The notes: generated by a model not told the origin, from the sequence alone. 47,795 nucleotides of DNA from Stutzerimonas stutzeri KOS6 (GCF_000307775.2 NZ_KK020676.1:868419-916213), one strand, 5' to 3'. Counted from the stretch's first letter, positions 8,070 to 18,278 are shown. Made by a program: numbers and translations.

Positions 8070-9745
8070 CACCAGCTCCTGAACTTGGCGGGCGGGTTGT
8101 AGAGGCCGCCGGACCAGTCGACCAGTTCGGCGATGCTCTTGGCCGCCAGCAGTTCGCGCGTCGCGTCGTTGCGACGGATGCCGAGGTCTTCCGGCAGGGC
8201 GATCAGCCCTTCGCGGCGCATGCGCTCGGTGTCCTTCGGGTTGTGCCGCAGGCCGATGCTGGTGACGCCGGCCACCGCAGCGATCATTGCCTGGCGTTCT
8301 TCCAGCGAGCGCGCCTTGTACAGGTAGGCGATGCCTTCCTCGGTAAGCAGGTGGGTGACGTCGTCGCCGTAGATCATGATCGGTGCCAGCGGCATGCCGC
8401 TCTTCTTCGCCACCTCGATGGCATCGAGCTGCTCGACGAAGGTGGGTTTGCCGCCTTCCTGGAAGGTCTCGACCATCTGCACCACGAGCTTCTTGCCGCG
8501 CTCGAGCATGGTTACCGGCGCTTCGCCACCGGGCATGGCCATGTCCAGCCAGGCCGGCGTGGGATGGCGGCGACCACGCGGGTCGTGGCCCATGTTCGGC
8601 GCGCCGCCGAAGCCGGCCAGGCGGCCGCGGGTGACGGTGGAGGAATGGCCGTCGCCATCGACCTGCAGGGTCGCACCGATGAACAGGTCCACCGCGTACT
8701 GGCCGGCCAGCTGGCACATCATGCGGTTGGAGCGCATCGAGCCGTCGCGACCGGTGAAGAACACATCCGGGCGCTGGGCGATGTAGTTCTCCATGCCCAG
8801 CTCGGTGCCGAAGCAGTGCACGCTTTCGACCCAGCCGGTCTCGATCGCCGGGATCAGCGTCGGGTGCGGGTTGAGCGTCCAGTTGCGGCAGATCTTGCCC
8901 TTCAGCCCCAGCGACTCGCCGTAGGTCGGCAGGATCAGCTCGATGGCGGCGGTGTTGAAGCCGATGCCGTGGTTGAGTGACTGGACGTTGTGTTTCTCGT
9001 AGATGCCGCGGATCGCCATCATCGCCATCAGCACGTGCACCGGCTTGATGTGGCGCGGGTCGCGGGTGAACAGCGGTTCGATGTAGAACGGCTTGTCGGC
9101 GACCACAACGAAATCGACCCAGCTCGCCGGGATGTCCACCCGCGGCAGGTCACGCGGGTCATCGACGATCTGGTTGACCTGGACGATGACGATGCCGTCG
9201 GAGAAGGCGGTGGGCTCGACCAGAGCCGGGGTGTCCTCGGTGCTCGGGCCGGTGTAGATGTTGCCCTCGCGATCGGCGGTGAAGCCGGCCACCAGCGCGA
9301 CGTTGGGGATCAGGTCCACCAGCAGGCGCGAATACAGTTCGATGTAGGTGTGGATGGCGCCGACTTCCAGCAGGCCGTCTTCCAGCAACTGGCTGATGCG
9401 CAGGCTCTGCGGTCCGGCGAAGGAGAAGTCGAGCTTGCGCGCGATCTGCCGCTCGAACAGATCCAGATGCTCAGCGCGGCTGACGCTGGGCATGATCATG
9501 TGCAGATCGTGAAGTTTGCCTGGGTCGACCTGGGCCAGCGAACGGGAGAGAAAGTCCGCCTGCTTCTGGTTGTTGCCTTCGAGCACCACCCGATCACCCG
9601 GAGCGATCAACGCTTCGAGCGCCGCGACGATCTTGTCACTCGGCAATACCACGCCATCGGCGAGGCTGCGCACCTGGTCGAGACGGCGGGCTTTTTCAGC
9701 ACGACGACGCGACCATTGCGGCGGTGGGGATATTGTTGTTGTCAT
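8069..9745 (-). CDS. mdcA: Malonate decarboxylase alpha subunit MdcA
   Basis: The 558-residue alpha subunit is the acetyl-S-ACP:malonate ACP transferase. It swaps acetyl on MdcC for malonate, releasing acetate and regenerating malonyl-S-MdcC. It belongs to the CoA-transferase fold and has family stretches such as [16 protein letters not shown] near residue 57 and [20 protein letters not shown] near residue 150. I start at ATG 9745 ([11 protein letters not shown]), 59 nt after the conserved promoter block, with GGAG just upstream. The track continues to 9808 only through promoter sequence. It is the first gene of the mdcABCDEGH operon. Confidence 0.95.
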   Translation of the reverse strand: MTTTISPPPQWSRRRAEKARRLDQVRSLADGVVLPSDKIVAALEALIAPGDRVVLEGNNQKQADFLSRSLAQVDPGKLHDLHMIMPSVSRAEHLDLFERQIARKLDFSFAGPQSLRISQLLEDGLLEVGAIHTYIELYSRLLVDLIPNVALVAGFTADREGNIYTGPSTEDTPALVEPTAFSDGIVIVQVNQIVDDPRDLPRVDIPASWVDFVVVADKPFYIEPLFTRDPRHIKPVHVLMAMMAIRGIYEKHNVQSLNHGIGFNTAAIELILPTYGESLGLKGKICRNWTLNPHPTLIPAIETGWVESVHCFGTELGMENYIAQRPDVFFTGRDGSMRSNRMMCQLAGQYAVDLFIGATLQVDGDGHSSTVTRGRLAGFGGAPNMGHDPRGRRHPTPAWLDMAMPGGEAPVTMLERGKKLVVQMVETFQEGGKPTFVEQLDAIEVAKKSGMPLAPIMIYGDDVTHLLTEEGIAYLYKARSLEERQAMIAAVAGVTSIGLRHNPKDTERMRREGLIALPEDLGIRRNDATRELLAAKSIAELVDWSGGLYNPPAKFRSW

Positions 9746-9803
9746 GACGACTCCACAGATTTCCGCGATGTGGAGCGCACAGTAGGGAGATGACCGACAG
9801 GTC

Positions 9804-9843
9804 ATCAATCAAGCAGCCTGATCGACCGTTACGATTTTGTTAA
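9804..9843 (-). promoter_or_regulatory. Putative operator/promoter of the mdc operon
   Basis: Read toward mdcA, the strand shows TTAACAAAATCGTAACGGT (9843-9825), an 11-nt spacer, then CTTGATTGAT (9813-9804). This is the same two-block element as at 111-150. The distance from the last base of the element to the mdcA ATG is 59 nt. A LysR-type activator such as MdcR is the natural candidate; no regulator gene is next to the operon here. Confidence 0.65.
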
Positions 9844-9917
9844 CGATAGGTCTGAGTCGCCGGTTTGCGCCGGATTCGAGAGGCGCGGCGCCTTGCGCGC
9901 CACGCCCCGTTTAACGA

Positions 9918-10697
<780 letters not shown>

Positions 10698-10826
10698 CTA
10701 ATGCCAGACCGTCGTGTAGGCGACGCGGCAGGTGAAGGCGTCCAGCTTAGGGGCACCGGAACCCCGAGGCAAAGGCCGGCGTGCGCCGGGCGGCCATCAT
10801 CGGCTCGCCGCTGCGCTGACCCCATA

Positions 10827-10855
10827 ACGTCACCGAACGGTCATCACAGGTTCAT
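10827..10855 (+). promoter_or_regulatory. Pho-box-like triple repeat upstream of phnC
   Basis: Three 7-mers are spaced exactly 11 nt apart: ACGTCAC (10827), CGGTCAT (10838) and GGTTCAT (10849). The PhoB consensus is CTGTCAT repeated with a 4-nt gap; the middle copy fits best and the outer ones partly. Phosphate-starvation control of phn operons by PhoB is known, and the position about 95-120 nt before phnC is plausible. The outer repeats are degenerate, so this is a candidate. Confidence 0.45.
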
Positions 10856-10893
10856 CGTCGCTTCGCCGGACTGCAACAGAGCCTGACTAGCTT

Positions 10894-10907
10894 CTCGTCT
10901 AGACAAG
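10894..10907. promoter_or_regulatory. Putative PhnF operator upstream of phnC
   Basis: The sequence CTCGTCTAGACAAG contains the perfect 8-bp palindrome GTCTAGAC (10897-10904), with CT and AG pairing outside one mismatched position in each arm. The same core with TTG/CAA arms lies inside the start of phnF. GntR/HutC-family PhnF of mycobacteria is known to bind a TCTAGA-centred palindrome, so this is a likely repressor site covering the phnC promoter or leader. Confidence 0.65.
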
Positions 10908-10948
10908 TTGGCCGACTCACCCGGCCGCACAGACGAAAGGGCAAGACG

Positions 10949-11779
10949 ATGAATGCAGCTATTCGAGTCGAGCGACTGAACAAGACCTTCGCCGGCAAGC
11001 AGGCGCTGTTCGACCTGGGGCTGGCGGTGCAGCCGGGCGAGATGGTGGCGCTGATCGGCGCTTCCGGCTCCGGAAAGTCCACCCTGTTGCGCCATCTGGC
11101 CGGGCTGGCCTGCTGCGATCGCACTGCCGGCGGACGCATCGAGGTGCTCGGTCGCGAAGTGCAGGCCACCGGCCGCCTGCATGGCGAGGTGCGTCGCCTG
11201 CGCGCCGACATCGGCTACATCTTCCAGCAGTTCAACCTGGTCACCCGCCTCAGCGTGCTGGACAACGTATTGCTCGGCTTTCTCGGCCGCATGCCGCGCT
11301 GGCGCGGCTCGCTGGGCATGTTCAGCGACGAGCAGAAGCGCCAGGCCATGGCTGCGCTGGAGCGCGTCGGCCTGGCCGAGCGCGCCGCGCAGCGTGCCTC
11401 GACGCTCTCCGGCGGCCAACAGCAACGAGTGGCCATCGCCCGTGCGCTGACCCAGCAGGCCGAGGTGATCCTCGCCGACGAACCGATCGCCTCGCTCGAC
11501 CCGGAGTCGGCACGCAAGGTCATGGAAATCCTCGCCGACATCAACCGCCAGGACGGCAAGACCGTGGTGGTGACCCTGCATCAGGTCGACTACGCACTGC
11601 GCTACTGCTCGCGCGTGGTGGCACTCAAGGGCGGCCGCATCCATTACGACGGGCCTTCTGCGGCGCTCAGCGACCACTTGCTCAATGACCTCTACGGCGC
11701 CGATCTGGATGCCAGCCTGCTGTTCTCCGACCGCGCCCGCGCCGCCGAGCCGCGGACGTTGCAGCTGGTCAACGGCTGA
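10949..11779 (+). CDS. phnC: Phosphonate ABC transporter ATP-binding protein PhnC
   Basis: This 276-residue ATPase powers phosphonate import with PhnD and PhnE. Walker A is GASGSGKST near residue 37, the Q loop lies in IFQQFNLV, the signature is LSGGQQQR near residue 154, and Walker B is VILADEP near residue 172. It is the first gene of the phn operon and follows the putative Pho box and PhnF site. The ribosome site (AAAGGG) is modest. Confidence 0.95.
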   Translation: MNAAIRVERLNKTFAGKQALFDLGLAVQPGEMVALIGASGSGKSTLLRHLAGLACCDRTAGGRIEVLGREVQATGRLHGEVRRLRADIGYIFQQFNLVTRLSVLDNVLLGFLGRMPRWRGSLGMFSDEQKRQAMAALERVGLAERAAQRASTLSGGQQQRVAIARALTQQAEVILADEPIASLDPESARKVMEILADINRQDGKTVVVTLHQVDYALRYCSRVVALKGGRIHYDGPSAALSDHLLNDLYGADLDASLLFSDRARAAEPRTLQLVNG

Positions 11780-11830
11780 GCCGTCGGCAACGCCCCGACA
11801 CCCAACGCCACACCTTCAGGAGTGACCTCC

Positions 11831-12835
11831 ATGTTGAAATCCATCAGCCGCGCCGTCGCCGCCTCCACGCTGCTGGCCGGCGCCCTGTTCGGTACGGCCC
11901 AGGCCGCCGAGACCATCACCTTCGGCATCATTTCCACCGAGTCGTCGCAGAATCTGCGCAGCGTCTGGGACCCCTTCCTGGCCGACATGAGCAAGCAGAC
12001 CGGCTACCAGGTGAAGGCCTTCTTCGCCCCCGATTACGCCGGGGTGATCCAGGGCATGCGCTTCGACAAGGTCGACCTGGCCTGGTATGGCAACAAGTCG
12101 GCGATGGAAGCGGTGGACCGCGCCAATGGCGAAATCTTCGCCCAGACCGTCGCCGCCAACGGCAGCCCGGGCTACTACAGCCACCTGATCGTGCACAAGG
12201 ACAGCGCCCTGAACTCGGTCGAGGACGTACTGAAGAATGCCAAGGACCTGACCTTCGCCAATGGCGACCCGAATTCCACCTCTGGCTACCTGGTGCCCGG
12301 CTACTACGTGTTCGCCAAGAACAAGGTCGATGCCGGCCGGATCTTCAAGCGCAGTCTCAACGGCAGCCATGAAGTGAACGCGCTGTCGGTGGCCAACAGG
12401 CAGGTCGATGTCGGCACCTTCAACAGCGAAGGCATGGAGCGCCTTGAGATCACCGCGCCGGACAAGGCCGCGCAACTGAAGATCGTCTGGACCTCGCCAC
12501 TGATCCCGGCCGACCCGCTGGTGTGGCGCAAGAGCCTGAGCGACGAGCAGAAGAACCGGCTGCGCGAGTTCTTCATGAGCTACGGCGCCAAGCCGGCCGA
12601 GAAGGAAATCCTCGCCGGCCTGCAGTGGGCACCGTTCCGCGCCTCCGACAACGACCAGCTGCTACCGATCCGCCAGCTGGAACTGTTCAAGAAGCGCAGC
12701 GAAGTCGCCGCCGACAGCAAGCTCTCCGACAGCGACCGCCAGGCGCAGCTGCAGGGCATCGACGACGAACTGGCCAAGCTGGAACAACGCATGGCCGAGC
12801 GCGAGCAGAAGAACGCCGCCGCCAAGGCCAGCTGA
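11831..12835 (+). CDS. phnD: Phosphonate-binding periplasmic protein PhnD
   Basis: This 334-residue protein has a clear Sec signal peptide of about 25 residues ending ...GTAQA before AETITFG. PhnD captures phosphonates in the periplasm and delivers them to PhnE/PhnC. The ATG at 11831 is 8 nt after GGAG; the in-frame GTG at 11822 overlaps that site and is rejected. The mature part contains PNSTSGYLVPGYY, a typical ligand-loop serine/threonine cluster of this family. The C-terminal 40 residues are highly charged and rich in Lys, Glu and Ala. Confidence 0.94.
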   Translation: MLKSISRAVAASTLLAGALFGTAQAAETITFGIISTESSQNLRSVWDPFLADMSKQTGYQVKAFFAPDYAGVIQGMRFDKVDLAWYGNKSAMEAVDRANGEIFAQTVAANGSPGYYSHLIVHKDSALNSVEDVLKNAKDLTFANGDPNSTSGYLVPGYYVFAKNKVDAGRIFKRSLNGSHEVNALSVANRQVDVGTFNSEGMERLEITAPDKAAQLKIVWTSPLIPADPLVWRKSLSDEQKNRLREFFMSYGAKPAEKEILAGLQWAPFRASDNDQLLPIRQLELFKKRSEVAADSKLSDSDRQAQLQGIDDELAKLEQRMAEREQKNAAAKAS

Positions 12836-12845
12836 GCAACGCCGG

Positions 12846-12867
12846 GCGTGGCGCGCTGGCGCCACGC
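12846..12867 (+). repeat. Intercistronic hairpin between phnD and phnE
   Basis: GCGTGGCGC (12846-12854) pairs perfectly with GCGCCACGC (12859-12867) across a 4-nt loop. No T run follows. Hairpins after a binding-protein gene often protect the upstream mRNA so that the binding protein exceeds the permease; that role is inferred here. Confidence 0.55.
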
Positions 12868-12897
12868 TCCCGTCCGCGCCGTTTGTGAGAACCGAAC

Positions 12898-13692
12898 ATG
12901 TCCACTCTGAGCACCACACCGCCACTGGCGGGCAACGACAAGCGCAGCTGGTTGCGCCTGCTCGGCTGGGGCCTGTGCCTGGCCGTACTGGCCTGGTCCT
13001 GGCAGGGCGCGGAGATGAATCCGCTGCTGCTGATCCGCGACAGCGCCAACATGGCGACTTTCGCCGCCGACTTCTTTCCGCCGGACTTCAGCGACTGGCA
13101 GCTGTATCTCAAGGAGATGGTCACCACGGTGCATATCGCCCTCTGGGGCACGCTGCTGGCGATCGTCTGCGCCATCCCGCTGGGCATTCTCAGCGCCGAG
13201 AACATCGTGCCCTGGTGGGTCTACCAGCCGGTGCGCCGGCTGATGGATGCCTGCCGCTCGATCAACGAGATGGTCTTCGCCATGCTCTTCGTCGTCGCGG
13301 TCGGTCTCGGCCCCTTCGCCGGCGTTCTGGCGCTGTGGATCAGCACCACCGGCGTGCTCGCCAAGCTGTTCGCCGAAGCGGTGGAAGCCATCGAACCCGG
13401 CCCGGTGGAAGGCGTGCGCGCCACCGGCGCCAGCGCGCTGCAGGAAGTCATCTTCGGGGTGACTCCACAGGTGCTGCCGCTGTGGATTTCCTACTCGCTG
13501 TACCGCTTCGAATCCAACGTGCGCTCGGCCACGGTGGTCGGCATGGTCGGCGCCGGCGGCATCGGCGTGATCCTCTGGGAGGCCATACGCGGCTTCCAGT
13601 TCGGCCAGACCGCCGCCCTGCTGCTGATCATCATCGCCGTGGTGAGCCTGATCGACCTGCTCTCCCAGCGCCTGCGCAAGCTCTTCATCTGA
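12898..13692 (+). CDS. phnE: Phosphonate ABC transporter permease PhnE
   Basis: The 264-residue inner-membrane permease has about six hydrophobic segments and the coupling EAA-like loop [21 protein letters not shown] near residue 160, which contacts PhnC. Only one phnE is present. It follows phnD after 62 nt that include a hairpin, and precedes phnF after 34 nt. Confidence 0.94.
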   Translation: MSTLSTTPPLAGNDKRSWLRLLGWGLCLAVLAWSWQGAEMNPLLLIRDSANMATFAADFFPPDFSDWQLYLKEMVTTVHIALWGTLLAIVCAIPLGILSAENIVPWWVYQPVRRLMDACRSINEMVFAMLFVVAVGLGPFAGVLALWISTTGVLAKLFAEAVEAIEPGPVEGVRATGASALQEVIFGVTPQVLPLWISYSLYRFESNVRSATVVGMVGAGGIGVILWEAIRGFQFGQTAALLLIIIAVVSLIDLLSQRLRKLFI

Positions 13693-13726
13693 CGGAGTGA
13701 GGGCCTGCGCGGCTCTCGAAAAAACC

Positions 13727-14434
13727 ATGCAGTTGTCTAGACAACCCAGCGAACCGCTCTACCTTGAACTCGCCGAGCTGCTTCGGGGCGAATTGCACCA
13801 CTACCGCAGCGGCGATTTCCTGCCCGGCGAGATGCAGCTGGCGCGGCGCTTCGCCGTCAACCGCCATACCCTGCGCCGCGCCGTCGACGAGCTGATCAGC
13901 GAAGGCCGCCTGCTGCGCCGCCAGGGCAAGGGCACCCAGGTGCTGCAACGCCCGCTGGTCTATCCGCTACAGGCCGACAGCGCCTACAGCGATGCGCTCG
14001 CCGCCCTCGGCGTGCGCACCGAGGCGCGCCTGCTCGAGCGTCGCACGCTGGCCGCCAGCGCCGAGGAAGCGCGCCACCTGGAATTGGCCGAGGGCGCCGC
14101 GCTGATCGAGCTGAGCACCCTGCGCCTGCTCGATGGCGAGCCGGTCAGCCTGATCCGCCACCGCTACTGCGCCAGCCATGCCGAACTGCTCGCCGACTAC
14201 CAGGGCGGCTCGCTGCGCCGTTACCTCGGCGAACGCGGCCTGCCGCTGACCCGCCGCTTCAGCCTGATCGGCGCGCGCCTGGCCGATCGTGACGAGGCCG
14301 CACGGCTGCTGATGCCGCTGCGCATGCCGCTGCTGTCGGTGTTCACCCTGTCCTGCGACGCCGCCGGGCGACCGCTGGAGATCGCCCTCTCGGCCAGCCG
14401 GTCCGACCGCTTCCAGTACCAGGTCGCCACCTGA
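13727..14434 (+). CDS. phnF: GntR-family repressor PhnF
   Basis: This 235-residue GntR-family, HutC-subfamily regulator has an N-terminal winged helix (about residues 8-75, with RFAVNRHTLRRAVDELISEG as recognition region) and a C-terminal UTRA ligand domain. PhnF represses phn genes in other bacteria. A perfect palindrome lies across codons 2-7 of this gene, so the protein probably binds its own coding start. The ribosome site is weak. The ATG at 13727 is preferred over 13697 because it gives the usual N-terminus. It sits between the transport genes and the lyase genes, as in Escherichia coli. Confidence 0.93.
   Translation: MQLSRQPSEPLYLELAELLRGELHHYRSGDFLPGEMQLARRFAVNRHTLRRAVDELISEGRLLRRQGKGTQVLQRPLVYPLQADSAYSDALAALGVRTEARLLERRTLAASAEEARHLELAEGAALIELSTLRLLDGEPVSLIRHRYCASHAELLADYQGGSLRRYLGERGLPLTRRFSLIGARLADRDEAARLLMPLRMPLLSVFTLSCDAAGRPLEIALSASRSDRFQYQVAT
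13732..13745. promoter_or_regulatory. Perfect palindrome, putative PhnF operator inside phnF
   Basis: GTTGTCTAGACAAC is a perfect 14-bp palindrome located in codons 2-7 of phnF. Its core GTCTAGAC is the same as upstream of phnC (10897-10904). Bound repressor here could block transcription or translation into phnF and the downstream lyase genes. The pairing of sites with the regulator gene makes autoregulation likely. Confidence 0.65.
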
Positions 14435-14445
14435 TGGAGAACCCT

Positions 14446-14892
14446 ATGCACACCCGCGAACCATCCCCCCGCCAGCGCTGGATGGCCGTGCTGGCCCGCG
14501 CCAGCGCCGCCGAGCTGGCGCCTTTCGAGAGCGCCCTGTGCGACTGCGCCTACCAGCTGATCCGCCCCGCGGAAATCGGCATGACCCTGGTGCGCGGCCG
14601 CATGGGCGGCACCGGCGCGCCGTTCAACCTCGGCGAGATGAGTGTCACCCGCTGCGTGGTGCGCCTGGCCGACGGCAGCACCGGCTACAGCTACCGCGCC
14701 GGCCGCGACAAGCGCCAGGCCGAGCTCGCCGCCCTCGCCGACGCCCATCTGCAGGGCGCCCGACAGAGCCGCTGGCTCGCCGAGCTGATCGAACCACTGG
14801 CCGCCGCGCAGGCCCGTCGCGCCGCGCACAAGGCTGCCGAAACCGCCACTACCCGCGTGGAGTTCTTCACGCTGCTGCGAGGAGAAGACTGA
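14446..14892 (+). CDS. phnG: C-P lyase core subunit PhnG
   Basis: This 148-residue protein is a subunit of the PhnGHIJ core complex that breaks the carbon-phosphorus bond. Its length is close to the 150 residues of the E. coli protein. The stretch GMTLVRGRMGGTGAPFNLGE near residue 45 is typical. An ATG at 14434 overlaps the phnF stop, but GGAG at about 14437-14440 places the start at 14446. The stop overlaps the phnH start (TGATG). Confidence 0.93.
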   Translation: MHTREPSPRQRWMAVLARASAAELAPFESALCDCAYQLIRPAEIGMTLVRGRMGGTGAPFNLGEMSVTRCVVRLADGSTGYSYRAGRDKRQAELAALADAHLQGARQSRWLAELIEPLAAAQARRAAHKAAETATTRVEFFTLLRGED

Positions 14893-15500
14893 TGTATCGC
14901 GCCCCATCCGAATTGCTGCAGGCCGCTTTCGACGACCCGGTGCTGGACGCCCAGCAGAGCTTCCGCGCCGCGCTCAAGGCCCTGTCCGAGCCGGGCACCC
15001 GCCGGCCGCTGGTCAGCGTCGCCGCCGTCGACCACTTGCAGGCCGCCACCTACGCGCTGTGCCTGAGCCTGCTGGATAACGACACGCCGCTGTGGCTGGC
15101 GCCGGCCTTCGACACCCCGGCGATCCGCGCCAACCTGGCCTTCCATTGCGGCTGCCCGGTGGTCGAAGCGCGCGAGGAGGCGATGTTCGCCCTGCTCGAC
15201 GCCGCCGCACTGGACGACCTGTCCGGCTTCTACAACGGCAGCGAGCGCTACCCGGACCAGTCCTGCACGCTGCTGGTCCAGCTCGATCGGCTCGACCGCG
15301 GCCCGGCGCTGAGCTGGCAGGGTCCGGGCATCGACGGCAACCGGCTGGTCGGCCTGCCACTGAAGCCGACGTTCTGGCAGCAGCGCGCCGCGCGCAGCGA
15401 CTTCCCGCGCGGGCTGGATGCGCTGTTCTGCGCCGACGGCGAGGTGCTCGGCCTGCCGCGCAGCACGCGCATCGGCGACTCGCTCGCGGAGGTCGCCTGA
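14892..15500 (+). CDS. phnH: C-P lyase core subunit PhnH
   Basis: The 202-residue PhnH is a PLP-transferase-fold protein without PLP that bridges the PhnGHIJ complex. The N-terminus AFDDPVLDAQQSFRAALKAL is family-typical. It starts at the ATG overlapping the phnG stop and ends overlapping the phnI start, with GGAGGT for phnI inside its last codons. Confidence 0.92.
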   Translation: MYRAPSELLQAAFDDPVLDAQQSFRAALKALSEPGTRRPLVSVAAVDHLQAATYALCLSLLDNDTPLWLAPAFDTPAIRANLAFHCGCPVVEAREEAMFALLDAAALDDLSGFYNGSERYPDQSCTLLVQLDRLDRGPALSWQGPGIDGNRLVGLPLKPTFWQQRAARSDFPRGLDALFCADGEVLGLPRSTRIGDSLAEVA

Positions 15501-16603
15501 TGTACGTCGCGGTCAAGGGTGGCGAACAGGCCATCGATAACGCCCACGCGCTGCTGGCGAAGAAGCGCCGCGGCGATACCGGCGTCGCCGAACTGGGCGT
15601 CGAGCAGATCCGCCAGCAGCTGCCACTCGCCGTGGCGCGGGTGATGAGCGAAGGCTCGCTGTACGACGAGGAACTCGCCGCGCTGGCGATCAAGCAGGCC
15701 GCCGGCGATCTGGTCGAGGCGATCTTCCTGCTGCGCGCCTACCGCACCACGCTGCCGCGCTTCGCCGAAAGCCTGCCGCTGGACACCGCCGCCATGCAGC
15801 TCAGCCGACGCATCTCGGCGACCTTCAAGGACGTGCCCGGCGGCCAGCTGCTCGGCCCGACCTTCGACTACACCCACCGCCTGCTGGACTTCGCCCTGCT
15901 CGCCGAGGGCGAACATCCCGGGCCGCCGGTGGATGACAGCACCAGCCTGGACAACTGCCCCCGCGTGCTCGGCCTGCTCGGCGAGGAAGGCCTGATGACC
16001 GCGGAGACCGATCGCGGCGAGCCAGTGCCGGACCTCACCCGCGAGCCGCTGGAGCTGCCTTCCAGCCGCGCCGAACGCCTGCAGGCACTGGCCCGCGGTG
16101 ACGAGGGCTTCCTCCTGGCGCTGGGCTATTCGACCCAGCGCGGCTACGGCCGCAACCACCCGTTCGCCGGCGAAATCCGCATCGGCACGACAGAAGTATG
16201 GATCGAGCCGCAGGAGCTGGGCTTCCCGGTCTGCCTCGGCGAGATCGAGCTGACCGAGTGCGAGATGGTCAACCAGTTCGTCGGCGAGAGCGCCGCACAA
16301 GCGCAGTTCACCCGCGGCTACGGCCTGGCCTTCGGCTATGCCGAGCGCAAGGCGATGGGCATGGCGCTGGTAGACCGCGCGCTGCGTGCCGGCGAATACG
16401 GCGAGGAGGTGCAGGGTCCGGCGCAGCAGGAGGAGTTCGTCCTGATGCACTGCGACAACGTCGAGGCCGCCGGCTTCGTCTCGCACCTCAAGCTGCCGCA
16501 CTACGTCGACTTCCAGTCCGAGCTGGAGCTGATCCGCAAGCTGCGCCAGCCGCAGGCCGAGCCGGCCGCAGCCAGCGAATCCGCCAAGGAGAAGCGCGCA
16601 TGA
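15500..16603 (+). CDS. phnI: C-P lyase core subunit PhnI
   Basis: This 367-residue PhnI catalyses, with PhnG, PhnH and PhnL, the displacement of adenine from ATP by phosphonate, giving ribose-1-phosphonate-5-triphosphate. Typical N-terminal sequence MYVAVKGGEQAI and the conserved GYSTQRGYGRNHPFAGEIR near residue 210 are visible. The coupling to both neighbours is by overlapping stop and start codons. Confidence 0.95.
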   Translation: MYVAVKGGEQAIDNAHALLAKKRRGDTGVAELGVEQIRQQLPLAVARVMSEGSLYDEELAALAIKQAAGDLVEAIFLLRAYRTTLPRFAESLPLDTAAMQLSRRISATFKDVPGGQLLGPTFDYTHRLLDFALLAEGEHPGPPVDDSTSLDNCPRVLGLLGEEGLMTAETDRGEPVPDLTREPLELPSSRAERLQALARGDEGFLLALGYSTQRGYGRNHPFAGEIRIGTTEVWIEPQELGFPVCLGEIELTECEMVNQFVGESAAQAQFTRGYGLAFGYAERKAMGMALVDRALRAGEYGEEVQGPAQQEEFVLMHCDNVEAAGFVSHLKLPHYVDFQSELELIRKLRQPQAEPAAASESAKEKRA

Positions 16604-17469
16604 ATGCCCACGCCAGTCCGGCCAGCAAGGCAGGCTACAACTTCGCCTACCTCGACGAGCAGACCAAGCGCATGATCCGCCGCGCGCTGCTCAAGGCGGT
16701 GGCCATTCCCGGCTACCAGGCGCCCTTCGGCGGCCGCGAGATGCCGCTGCCCTACGGCTGGGGCACCGGCGGCATGCAGCTGACCGCGGCGATTCTCGGC
16801 GCCGACGATGTGCTCAAGGTGATCGACCAGGGCGCCGACGACACCACCAACGCGGTGTCGATCCGGCGCTTCTTCGCCCGCACCGCCGGGGTCGCCACCA
16901 CCGAGCGCACGCCCGAGGCGACGGTGATCCAGACCCGCCACCGCATTCCGGAAACCCCATTGGCCGCCGGGCAGATCATGGTCTATCAGGTGCCGATTCC
17001 CGAGCCGCTGCGCTTCATCGAGCCGTCGGAAGGCGAGACGCGGACCATGCACGCGCTGGGCGACTACGGCGTGATGCACGTCAAGCTCTACGAGGACATC
17101 GCCACCTTCGGCCACATCGCCACCAGCTACGCCTATCCGGTGACGGTGGATGGGCGCTACGTGATGGACCCTTCGCCGATTCCCAAATTCGACAACCCCA
17201 AGCTGGACCGCAGCCCGGCGCTGATGCTGTTCGGCGCCGGCCGTGAGAAGCGCCTCTACGCCGTGCCGCCGTACACCCGCGTGGTCAGCCTGGATTTCGA
17301 GGACCACCCGTTCGAGATCCAGCGCTGGGACGAATGCTGCGCCATCTGCGGCAGCGGCGATTCCTACCTCGACGAACTGATCGTCGACGACGCCGGGAGC
17401 AAGCGCTTCGTCTGCTCCGATACCGACTACTGCGCACAGCGTGCCCAGCCACAGGAGGGCCGCCCATGA
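16600..17469 (+). CDS. phnJ: Alpha-D-ribose 1-methylphosphonate 5-phosphate C-P lyase PhnJ
   Basis: This 289-residue radical SAM enzyme cleaves the C-P bond. Its cysteine pattern C-x2-C-x21-C-x5-C (CAIC ... RFVC ... YC, about residues 247-278) is exactly the PhnJ arrangement: three ligands of the [4Fe-4S] cluster and the terminal thiyl-radical cysteine. It begins within the last codon of phnI (ATGA) and ends within the start of phnK. Confidence 0.97.
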   Translation: MNAHASPASKAGYNFAYLDEQTKRMIRRALLKAVAIPGYQAPFGGREMPLPYGWGTGGMQLTAAILGADDVLKVIDQGADDTTNAVSIRRFFARTAGVATTERTPEATVIQTRHRIPETPLAAGQIMVYQVPIPEPLRFIEPSEGETRTMHALGDYGVMHVKLYEDIATFGHIATSYAYPVTVDGRYVMDPSPIPKFDNPKLDRSPALMLFGAGREKRLYAVPPYTRVVSLDFEDHPFEIQRWDECCAICGSGDSYLDELIVDDAGSKRFVCSDTDYCAQRAQPQEGRP

Positions 17470-18278
17470 GCGCCGCCGAACAACTGCTGCCCGCCCCGGG
17501 CATCGGCACCGAGCCGCTGTTCACGGTGCGCGACCTGACCCGCCTGTACGGCCCGGACAAGGGCTGCCAGGGCGTGTCCTTCGACCTCTACCCCGGCGAA
17601 GTGCTGGGTATCGTCGGCGAATCCGGCTCGGGCAAGTCGACCCTGCTCTCGCTGCTCTGCGGGCGCTGCCCGCCGGACCGCGGCACGGTGCTCTACCGCG
17701 ACGGCATAGGCGACTGGCTCGACCTCTACGCCGCCAGCGAAGCCGAGCGGCGCACGCTGCTGCGCACCGAGTGGGGCTTCGTCGAGCAGAACCCGCGCGA
17801 CGGGCTGCGCATGGGAGTTTCCGCCGGCGCCAACATCGGCGAGCGGCTGATGGCCCAGGGCGTCAGGCATTACGGCCAGCTGCGCGCTGCCGGGCTGGAT
17901 TGGCTCAAACAGGTGGAGATCGACCCGGCGCGCATCGACGACCTGCCGCGGACCTTCTCCGGCGGCATGCAGCAGCGCCTGCAGATTGCCCGCAACCTGG
18001 TTTCCAGTCCGAAGCTGGTGTTCATGGACGAACCCACCGGCGGCCTCGATGTGTCGGTGCAGGCACGCCTGCTCGACCTCTTGCGCGGACTGGTGCGCGA
18101 ACTGGACCTGGCGGTGGTGATCGTCACCCACGACCTCGCCGTGGCGCGCCTGTTGGCCGACCGGCTGATGGTGATGCGCCGCTCTCGGGTGGTGGAGTCG
18201 GGCCTGACCGACCAGATCCTCGACGACCCGCAGCACCCCTATACGCAGTTGCTGGTGTCCTCGGTGCTGCAGCCATGA
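17466..18278 (+). CDS. phnK: C-P lyase ATP-binding subunit PhnK
   Basis: The 270-residue ABC-type ATPase binds the PhnGHIJ core as an accessory subunit and is not a transporter part. Walker A GESGSGKST near residue 53, signature TFSGGMQQR near residue 162 and Walker B LVFMDEP near residue 182 are intact. Its last codons (LQP, stop) form the start of a duplicated segment that separates it from phnL. Confidence 0.94.
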   Translation: MSAAEQLLPAPGIGTEPLFTVRDLTRLYGPDKGCQGVSFDLYPGEVLGIVGESGSGKSTLLSLLCGRCPPDRGTVLYRDGIGDWLDLYAASEAERRTLLRTEWGFVEQNPRDGLRMGVSAGANIGERLMAQGVRHYGQLRAAGLDWLKQVEIDPARIDDLPRTFSGGMQQRLQIARNLVSSPKLVFMDEPTGGLDVSVQARLLDLLRGLVRELDLAVVIVTHDLAVARLLADRLMVMRRSRVVESGLTDQILDDPQHPYTQLLVSSVLQP

